Of a stretch of DNA of 64,000 bases, positions 57,803 to 64,000 are shown in pieces. The number at the start of each line of letters is the position of its first letter. Within the stretch, counting starts at the first letter, position 1. The notes beneath the pieces were generated by a model that did no database searches, was not told the origin of the DNA, and saw only the letters and a program-made list of their open reading frames with translations. The translations under genes were made by a program, and so were the position numbers. The DNA is from Halomonas sp. LBP4 (GTDB taxonomy: Bacteria > Pseudomonadota > Gammaproteobacteria > Pseudomonadales > Halomonadaceae): NCBI RefSeq assembly GCF_003202205.1, contig NZ_PDOG01000001.1:81706-145705 (forward strand), in the 5' to 3' direction.

Positions 57803-60088
57803 ATGAGCGCGCTGACCCTCAACTTGCTCGGTGATCTCGAAGTGCTTCGAGACGGCCAGCCATTGCCACTCCCCCCATCGAAGAAGACCCGTGCCCTGCT
57901 CGCCTACCTCGCCCTGCATGCCCGCTCATTCAGTCGCGAGCACCTCTGCGACCTGCTGTGGGAACTGCCGGACGATCCCCGCGGCTCACTGCGCTGGAGC
58001 TTGTCGAAGCTTCGCCGGCTGGTGGATACCCTTGGCCGCACGCGCCTCATCGCCGATCGGTTGACGGTCGGCCTCGACACCTCGGACATCGATATCGATA
58101 TAGCCCTTCTGTACCGGTTGACCGATCGGGGGGTGGCAAACGCCGACACCGAGACCCTCGAAGTGACCGCCATGCGCTATCGCGGCCCCTTCCTTGAAGG
58201 CCTGGACCTGGCGAACTTCCACGATTTCCACAGCTGGTGTCTGGCCGAACGAGAGCGTGCCATGCGCGCCCAGACAGCGCTGCTGTCGGCGCTGGTCGAG
58301 CGTCTGGGGGATGCTCCCGAGCGGGCCCTGCCCCACGCCCATGCCCTGGTCCGGCTGTCGCCCTTCGACGAAGACGCCCGTGCCCGCCTGATCCGCCTGC
58401 TGCTGACCCTTCGCCGCCCCCGCGAGGCCGAGCAGCACTTCCAGCTGGGCATGCGGTTGATCAAGGAGGCGGGCATCACCCCCTCAGGCGCGCTGGTGCG
58501 AGCCAGGCGGGAGCCGCTCGGCCCTCCGGCAGCCGAGGCGCCACCCCCGGCCCGATCCACCGATGTCCCACCGGCCGGCACCGACGGGGCAGCGCTCGAC
58601 GCGCGGATGCACCAGGCGCTGGCGAGACTCGATGCAGACGCCCTGGAAACGCTGCACTGGGCGGCGGTGCTGTCGCCCTGCATCGATGCGGCATCACTGA
58701 GCCGATTCACTGGACTGGACGCCAACCGGATCGGTGAATCCCTGGAGGCGGCCGAGCGCCTGCAACTCCTCGAAGCCACCGAGCGCGGGCTGTGCTTTTC
58801 CCACGCCCGGATGGCACACCGCCTCTACGAGGGCATTTCACCGGCGCGGCGCCAGGTGATGCACCGGCGCATCGCCGAATGGTTGACCGAGGAGACGGCC
58901 TGCGACCTCGATCATGCCGCTGTGCTCGCCCACCACGCCCAGTTGAGTGGCGATCCGGGGCTGGCGGCCCAGGCCATGATCACCGCCGGGCGACTCTGCC
59001 TGCGTTTCTTCGCCAACGATGAAGCGTTGCGGTTCGCCCACAAGGGCGAGGCCCTGGTCGGGCAGCTCTCCGACACCCAGCGTGTCTGCCTCATGCTGGA
59101 ACTGCGCGACATCATGCTCAGCGCCGCCCCGCTGGAAGACTGGGAAACCACCGCCCATGAGCTGGTGGCCCTCGCCGAGCAGGCGCTGGAGCATGGCGCC
59201 CTCGCCCACGCCCGTCTCGGCTACCAGTTGGCCAGCCAGGTTCGCTGGGCCCACGGCCAGTGGGCGGATGCCCGCGAGGAGGCACTGCAGGCCGAACGGG
59301 TGACCCGTAGCGCCGACGACCACGACCAGGTCGTGGCCATGGCGGAGACGGCGAAGTGCCTGGCCATGCTGGAGCGCGACCTGGACCAGGCGACCATTAT
59401 GGTGGCGGAGGCCCGGACCCTGGCCGCGCGACGACGGATCAGCCACCCCGCCATCCCGATGGCCCTCGGCCTGCTGGCATGGCACGACAACCGGCTCGCC
59501 GAGGCCGATGAGCACTTCAAGGACGCGCGCACCCTGTGCAAGGCCACCGGGGACCGCCTGGGCGAGTTCCAGGCCAACGAATACCTGATGATGATCGATG
59601 TCGAGTGTTCCCGCTTCGCCGCCGCACGGTCACGCTGCGCCACCCTCATGGAGATCGGCGAGCGGCTTCGCGACGGCAGCGAGGCCCCGTTCGCCCGTGC
59701 CGCGGAGGCGTTATGTCGCTATGCCATCGATGACGACCCATCACCGCTCGAGGAGTCGCTTCCGGCGTTGCGCCACGCCGACGCCAAGCACCGGCTCTCG
59801 TACTTGCTGGCCCATGCGGCCCTGCTGGACATTGAGCGAGGCCGGCCGACCGCTGCCATGCCACGCGCCGGGGAGGCGCTGGCGCATGCACAGACCCTGG
59901 AGCGGGCCACCGAGCAGCTGCTGGCCCACTATGTGCTCGCCGAGGCCCATCGTGCCGCCGGCGACACGGTCGCCCGGCGGCGTCATGCGGCCGCGATGGC
60001 GGAGCTCGAGCGGGCCCCGGTCGCCCGCTGGGCCCGCCACCGGGTCGCCGACCTGCTGGCCGACAGGGAAGCGGAGGGGGAAACATGA
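57803..60088 (+). CDS. BTAD (SARP-like) transcriptional regulator
   Basis: 761 residues. OmpR-type winged HTH at about 1-95 (SREHLCDLLWELPDDPRGSLRWSLSKLRR), a bacterial transcriptional activation domain (BTAD) at about 100-240, a Pro/Ala linker, then about 450 residues of TPR-like helical repeats. No Walker A or NB-ARC nucleotide-binding motif is seen, unlike large SARPs and MalT-type activators. It probably controls the divergent cysK-grx operon and the downstream genes. The stop overlaps the DUF4242 start. Confidence 0.88.
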   Translation: MSALTLNLLGDLEVLRDGQPLPLPPSKKTRALLAYLALHARSFSREHLCDLLWELPDDPRGSLRWSLSKLRRLVDTLGRTRLIADRLTVGLDTSDIDIDIALLYRLTDRGVANADTETLEVTAMRYRGPFLEGLDLANFHDFHSWCLAERERAMRAQTALLSALVERLGDAPERALPHAHALVRLSPFDEDARARLIRLLLTLRRPREAEQHFQLGMRLIKEAGITPSGALVRARREPLGPPAAEAPPPARSTDVPPAGTDGAALDARMHQALARLDADALETLHWAAVLSPCIDAASLSRFTGLDANRIGESLEAAERLQLLEATERGLCFSHARMAHRLYEGISPARRQVMHRRIAEWLTEETACDLDHAAVLAHHAQLSGDPGLAAQAMITAGRLCLRFFANDEALRFAHKGEALVGQLSDTQRVCLMLELRDIMLSAAPLEDWETTAHELVALAEQALEHGALAHARLGYQLASQVRWAHGQWADAREEALQAERVTRSADDHDQVVAMAETAKCLAMLERDLDQATIMVAEARTLAARRRISHPAIPMALGLLAWHDNRLAEADEHFKDARTLCKATGDRLGEFQANEYLMMIDVECSRFAAARSRCATLMEIGERLRDGSEAPFARAAEALCRYAIDDDPSPLEESLPALRHADAKHRLSYLLAHAALLDIERGRPTAAMPRAGEALAHAQTLERATEQLLAHYVLAEAHRAAGDTVARRRHAAAMAELERAPVARWARHRVADLLADREAEGET

Positions 60089-60642
60089 TCGACGTCCTGG
60101 TCGAGCGATACTTCGAGGAACCGCTCGGGGCAGAGCTCGTGATGACACTGACGCTGGGGGCGCAGGCGTGCTTCGACCTGCACCGGATCGCCTGGCAGGG
60201 CAGCCTGCTGGCGAAGGACGGCCACCGGCTGCTCTGCCACTTCCACGCCCCGGATGCGGAAGCGGCGCGGATCGGGCTGCGCCAGGCGGGGGCGGACGTC
60301 ACCGGGCTGTGGGCCGGCACGGTACACGATGCCCCGGGCCCGCCCCCCACGGACCTGGCCGGCGCCAACGTGCTGGTGGAGCGCTCCTTCGATGAACCGG
60401 TCACCGTCGAGGCGATCCAGGCGCTCGAGGACGCCGGCTCGGCCTGCCTGCAGAACCACCGCGTGCGCTTCGTGCGCACCTTCTTCTCACTCAGCGGCAA
60501 GCGGATGATCTGCCTCTACCGTGCCCCCGACGCCGAGTCGGTGCGCCTGGCCCAGCATCAGGCCGGCATGCCGATGGATCGCGTCTGGGCCTTCCAGCTC
60601 GTTTCCCCCGCGGACGGCAGCTCTTCCACGCCCGCCCCCTGA
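60085..60642 (+). CDS. Tandem DUF4242 protein
   Basis: 185 residues made of two DUF4242 copies: VLVERYFEEPL... (residues ~4-80) and VLVERSFDEPV... (~94-172), each ending with a C-H-F-H/ICLYRAPDAESVR-type strand. Single-domain DUF4242 proteins (SCO4226 type) bind nickel; here His and Cys residues in each half could do the same. ATGA overlap with the BTAD gene shows co-translation. Confidence 0.8.
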   Translation: MIDVLVERYFEEPLGAELVMTLTLGAQACFDLHRIAWQGSLLAKDGHRLLCHFHAPDAEAARIGLRQAGADVTGLWAGTVHDAPGPPPTDLAGANVLVERSFDEPVTVEAIQALEDAGSACLQNHRVRFVRTFFSLSGKRMICLYRAPDAESVRLAQHQAGMPMDRVWAFQLVSPADGSSSTPAP

Positions 60643-60748
60643 AAAACCACGCCCTCTCCCACGCTGGGTCCCACGGCCCCGGCGCAATCTCGTGTCTGAC
60701 CGATCAACCCACCGGTCAGACAACGACAACATCCAGAGGAGAGACCCC

Positions 60749-61309
60749 ATGCAGACCGCCACCCACCCTATCGACAACGGCGTCAACGTCACCGCCCTGC
60801 TGGGCGCCCGCGAAGCCCTGGCACAGGCCCCCGAGGCCGCCCGTTTCACCTGGCGAGCCAGATGCGACTGGGTCAACGGCACCCACAGCCGGGCCACCAT
60901 CGAGGGCTACCACGGCCTGGGCGAGGAGCAGCGACACAAGACCCGCTTCACCTTCGAAGCCGACCATCCCGAGGTGTTCGCCTCGGAGGACCATGGCCCG
61001 ACCCCGGTGGAGTACGTGCTGGTCGGCCTCGCCGGCTGCCTGACCGCGGGCATCGCCGCCGTCGCCCAGAACCGCCAGATCCAGCTGCGCTCGGTGACTG
61101 CCACCCTGGAAGGCAGCATGGACATCCAGGGGATCCTGGGCATGGACAGCGATGTGCGCAACGGTTTCGACGACGTGAGGGTCAGCTTCGAGATCGACGC
61201 CGACGCCTCCCGGGAGGAAATCGAGGCGCTGGTTGCCCAGTCCCAGAAGCGTTCGGCGGTCTACGACGCCCTCACCAACCCCACCAACGTCTCGGTACGC
61301 GTGAAATGA
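60749..61309 (+). CDS. OsmC-family protein
   Basis: 186 residues. AGAGGAGAG precedes the ATG. Core TPVEYVLVGLAGCLTAGIA carries one reactive Cys; the first peroxidatic Cys position is absent or replaced in the visible motif, so activity as an organic hydroperoxide reductase is uncertain. It probably handles thiol-oxidants. The stop overlaps the monooxygenase start. Confidence 0.88.
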   Translation: MQTATHPIDNGVNVTALLGAREALAQAPEAARFTWRARCDWVNGTHSRATIEGYHGLGEEQRHKTRFTFEADHPEVFASEDHGPTPVEYVLVGLAGCLTAGIAAVAQNRQIQLRSVTATLEGSMDIQGILGMDSDVRNGFDDVRVSFEIDADASREEIEALVAQSQKRSAVYDALTNPTNVSVRVK

Positions 61310-62625
61310 TCGACGGCCTTCGCCATCGGCAACGCGGTCCCGCCCGCGCCGTGACCGTCGTGGTCATCGGCGCGGGACAGGCCGGGCTCGCCATGAGCCA
61401 CCACCTCGGTCGGCGCGGCATCGACCACGTGCTCCTGGAGCGCGGCGAGGTGGCCCATTCATGGCGGCACGAGCGATGGGATTCGCTGCGCCTGCTGACC
61501 CCCAACTGGCAATGTCGGCTGCCCGGGCTCCGCTATGCGGGGCCCGACCCCGACGGCTTCATGACGATGCCGGAGGTCGTCGCCTTCCTGCATGCCTACG
61601 CGAGGCGGCTGTCGGCCCCGGTGCAGACCGGCACCACGGTGCTGTCGGTGCGGCCGGCAGACGACGGCTACCGGGTGATCACCGACCGGGGCGACTGGCG
61701 CTGCCGGGCGGTGGTGATCGCCAGCGGCGCCTTCAACCTGCCCCAACTCCCCGCCCTGGCCGCCGAGTTGCCGCCGGCCATCGCCAGCGTGACGGCCCGG
61801 GACTACCGCAACCCGGGCCAGTTGCCGGATGGCGGCGTACTGGTGGTCGGCGCCTCCGCCACCGGCCTGCAGCTCGCCGACGAGATCCACCGCTCCGGAC
61901 GACCGGTGACGCTGGCCGTGGGCGAGCACGTGCGCATGCCCCGGCGCTACCGGGGCCGGGACATCCAGTGGTGGATGGAGGCGGCCGGCATCCTTGACCA
62001 GCGCTTCGACGAGGTGGACGACATCGACCGCGCCCGGCGCGTGCCCTCGCCGCAGCTCGCGGGCAGCGTGGACCAGGCGACCCTGGACCTGAATGCGCTG
62101 ACCGACCGCGGCGTCGAGCTGGTCGGGCGCCTGGCCGGACTGCGCGATGGCAAGCTGCAGTTCTCCGGCTCGCTGTCGGCCCGTTGTGCAGCGGCGGACC
62201 TCAAGCTGGGGCGGCTGCTCGATGCCATCGACGGCTGGGCAAGGGACAGCGGCCTGGACCGCGGGGCAGGGCCGCCGGAGCGCCTGGCGCCGACCCGGGT
62301 GCCGGACTCGCCACGCCTCGGCCTCGACCTCGCCAGCGGCGAGATACGCACCGTCGTCTGGGCCACCGGCTTCCGGCCCGACTATTCGTGGCTGCAGGTG
62401 CCGGTGCTCGACCGCAAGGGGCAGCTCAAGCACCACGGCGGCGTGGTCGACGCCCCGGGGCTCTACGCCCTGGGCTTGCCGTTCATGCGCCGGCGCAAGT
62501 CGAGCTTCATCCACGGGGTCGACGACGACGCCCGGGAACTCGGCGCCCACCTGGCCGACTGGCTGGCCCATGGTCACCATTCGGGATCGGTCGAACCGCA
62601 TCTGGACGCCACGCTCTTCGACTGA
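61306..62625 (+). CDS. Flavin-dependent monooxygenase-like oxidoreductase
   Basis: 439 residues. FAD motif VIGAGQAGLAMSHHL (from residue 20), NADPH motif VVGASATGLQLADE (about 180) and WATGFRPDYSWL near the C-terminus mark the CzcO/flavin-monooxygenase group. The substrate is unknown; related enzymes oxidise sulfur or nitrogen compounds. ATGA overlap with the OsmC gene. Confidence 0.88.
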   Translation: MIDGLRHRQRGPARAVTVVVIGAGQAGLAMSHHLGRRGIDHVLLERGEVAHSWRHERWDSLRLLTPNWQCRLPGLRYAGPDPDGFMTMPEVVAFLHAYARRLSAPVQTGTTVLSVRPADDGYRVITDRGDWRCRAVVIASGAFNLPQLPALAAELPPAIASVTARDYRNPGQLPDGGVLVVGASATGLQLADEIHRSGRPVTLAVGEHVRMPRRYRGRDIQWWMEAAGILDQRFDEVDDIDRARRVPSPQLAGSVDQATLDLNALTDRGVELVGRLAGLRDGKLQFSGSLSARCAAADLKLGRLLDAIDGWARDSGLDRGAGPPERLAPTRVPDSPRLGLDLASGEIRTVVWATGFRPDYSWLQVPVLDRKGQLKHHGGVVDAPGLYALGLPFMRRRKSSFIHGVDDDARELGAHLADWLAHGHHSGSVEPHLDATLFD

Positions 62626-62731
62626 GGCGCCGGCCTGCCCGGCCGGCGCGCCTTCTCCCGCCCCCTGCGCCGCGGGCCACCGGAACGACACCGGGGTCGG
62701 GCAGTCTCAAGGAGTCGAGGAGTCCTTGCCC

Positions 62732-63865
62732 ATGACCCGCGAGCTCGACGGCAGCGTGCATCCCACCCACCACTGGCATCGGCTGGACGACGGCCGTGTG
62801 CAGTGCGACGTCTGCCCGCGCGCCTGCAAGCTGCGCGAGGGTCAGCGCGGGCTCTGCTTCGTGCGCGCCCGCCAGGGCAACAGGGTAGTGCTCACCAGCT
62901 ACGGGCGCTCCAGCGGCTTCTGCCTCGACCCCATCGAGAAGAAGCCGCTCAACCACTTCCTGCCCGGCACCGCCGTGCTCTCCTTCGGCACCGCCGGCTG
63001 CAACCTGGCGTGCAAGTTCTGCCAGAACTGGGACATGAGCAAGTCCCGGGAGATGGATACCCTGGCCGACGCCGCCAGCCCCGCAAGCCTGGCCGAGGCC
63101 GCCGCGGGCCTGGGCGCCCGGAGCGTCGCCTACACCTACAACGACCCGGTGATCTTCCTGGAGTACGCCATGGATGTGGCCGACGCCTGCCGCGAACGCG
63201 GGGTGCGCTCGGTGGCGGTCACCGCCGGGTATGTCTGCGATGCCCCACGCCGCGAGTTCTTCGCCCACATGGACGCCGCCAACGTCGACCTCAAGGCCTT
63301 CACCGAGGATTTCTACCGCCGTATCTGCGGCGGCAGCCTGAGCCCGGTGCTCGACACCCTGCTCTACCTGCGCCACGAGACCGACGTCTGGTTCGAGATC
63401 ACCACCCTGCTGATCCCCGATCACAACGACTCGTCCCGGGAGATCGAGGCGCTGAGCCGCTGGGTGGTGGACCATCTCGGCCCGGACGTGCCGCTGCACT
63501 TCACCGCCTTCCACCCCGACTGGAAGATGCGCGACACCCCACCCACCCCGCCGGCCACCCTGAGCCGGGCGCGGGAGATCGCCCGGGCCAACGGGGTGCG
63601 CTACGCCTTCACCGGCAACGTCCACGACCCGCTCGGCAGCAGCACCTACTGCCATGGCTGCGGGGAATTGCTGATCGAGCGCGACTGGTACGCCCTCTCG
63701 AGCTGGAACCTGACCGACGACGGCCACTGCCGCTACTGCGGCACCGCCTGCGCCGGCGTCTTCGCCGGCCCGCCCGGCCAGTGGGGCCGGCGCCGCCAGC
63801 CCGTGCGCCTGGCCGACATGGTGCCGCACCGCTGGACGGCTCCCCGCGGGCAGTCGAACCGATAG
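62732..63865 (+). CDS. AmmeMemoRadiSam-system radical SAM enzyme
   Basis: 377 residues. Cys-rich start VQCDVCPRACKL, the radical SAM cluster C-x3-C-x2-C at residues 90, 94 and 97 (CNLACKFC), and C-terminal Cys-x2-Cys pairs (HGCG, CRYCG). The family (Pfl-activase-like, MEMO partner) has no settled reaction. The AmmeMemoRadiSam A and B partners are not in the window but may lie beyond its end. AGGAG upstream; about 105 bases after the monooxygenase. Confidence 0.9.
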   Translation: MTRELDGSVHPTHHWHRLDDGRVQCDVCPRACKLREGQRGLCFVRARQGNRVVLTSYGRSSGFCLDPIEKKPLNHFLPGTAVLSFGTAGCNLACKFCQNWDMSKSREMDTLADAASPASLAEAAAGLGARSVAYTYNDPVIFLEYAMDVADACRERGVRSVAVTAGYVCDAPRREFFAHMDAANVDLKAFTEDFYRRICGGSLSPVLDTLLYLRHETDVWFEITTLLIPDHNDSSREIEALSRWVVDHLGPDVPLHFTAFHPDWKMRDTPPTPPATLSRAREIARANGVRYAFTGNVHDPLGSSTYCHGCGELLIERDWYALSSWNLTDDGHCRYCGTACAGVFAGPPGQWGRRRQPVRLADMVPHRWTAPRGQSNR

Positions 63866-64000
63866 GGGGCACACAACACTATACTGAAACGATATCGCTT
63901 CCCTGAAGGCGATGCCGTCCAGCGTCAACTCCGGCCGATGCCGCCAGGCGTCTCGACCGGGGCTCGTGCTCGGCGGGAACGGCCCGCCGACAACTCGTGC

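Overview
The window looks like a chromosomal piece of a high-GC gammaproteobacterium, most likely Halomonas or a close relative (Halomonadaceae). I infer this from gene order and protein style (metG, argG/rnt/grxD/argF, uvrY-uvrC-pgsA followed by tRNA-Gly/Cys/Leu, sdhE-ygfX, ihfB-lapA-lapB-pyrF, groS-groL), not from a database search. Core genes are GC-rich with compact spacing and many ATGA stop/start overlaps.

Bases 1-11,400 are an accessory region. It holds an unidentified membrane/coiled-coil protein whose 3' end lies in a REP-like hairpin, a small MITE-like element flanked by diverged 57-bp repeats, a broken umuC tail, an IS5-type transposase tail, two GGDEF proteins, and a low-GC three-gene block on the minus strand (6,509-10,751). 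The block encodes a helical-repeat protein, a protein with a PD-(D/E)XK-like N-terminus and a HEPN-type RNase candidate. It looks like a defence module that I cannot match to a named system.

Bases 11,400-31,400: metG, a solitary RnfB-like ferredoxin, a RHH/PIN toxin-antitoxin pair translationally coupled to nth, a YdcF-like protein, a nitrilase and a SnoaL-like protein. A signalling cluster follows: stand-alone receiver, sensor-exonuclease fusion, small membrane protein, sodium:solute-symporter/histidine kinase, and a convergent DUF294 nucleotidyltransferase. It resembles the CrbS acetate-switch neighbourhood. Then come HlyU-like, argG, rnt, grxD, argF, tRNA-Ala and uvrY.

Bases 31,400-47,900: uvrC, pgsA, three tRNAs, a FUSC-type membrane protein, nadB, ygfX-sdhE, ihfB, lapA-lapB, pyrF, a ComEA-like protein, fxsA, and groS-groL behind a heat-shock-type promoter. 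A ~3.03-kb group II intron sits exactly in the groL stop codon. It encodes an RT/maturase/HNH protein and a separate 53-residue Cys/His-containing small ORF just upstream of domain V. The intron start supplies the G of TAG; splicing would restore TAA. groL's own terminator lies just beyond the intron, followed by trmJ.

Bases 47,900-64,000: a DUF4105 protein, miniature remnants of ornithine cyclodeaminase and RidA genes beside a histone-deacetylase-like gene, two paralogous small lipoproteins, an MFS transporter with a coupled 42-residue membrane peptide, LysR, pirin and a YcaC-like hydrolase. Last is a cluster around a BTAD (SARP-like) regulator: a cysteine synthase-glutaredoxin fusion with a carboxymuconolactone-decarboxylase-family protein on one side; a tandem DUF4242 protein, an OsmC-family protein, a flavin monooxygenase and an AmmeMemoRadiSam-type radical SAM enzyme on the other. 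The contents suggest thiol/oxidant metabolism, but this is inference.
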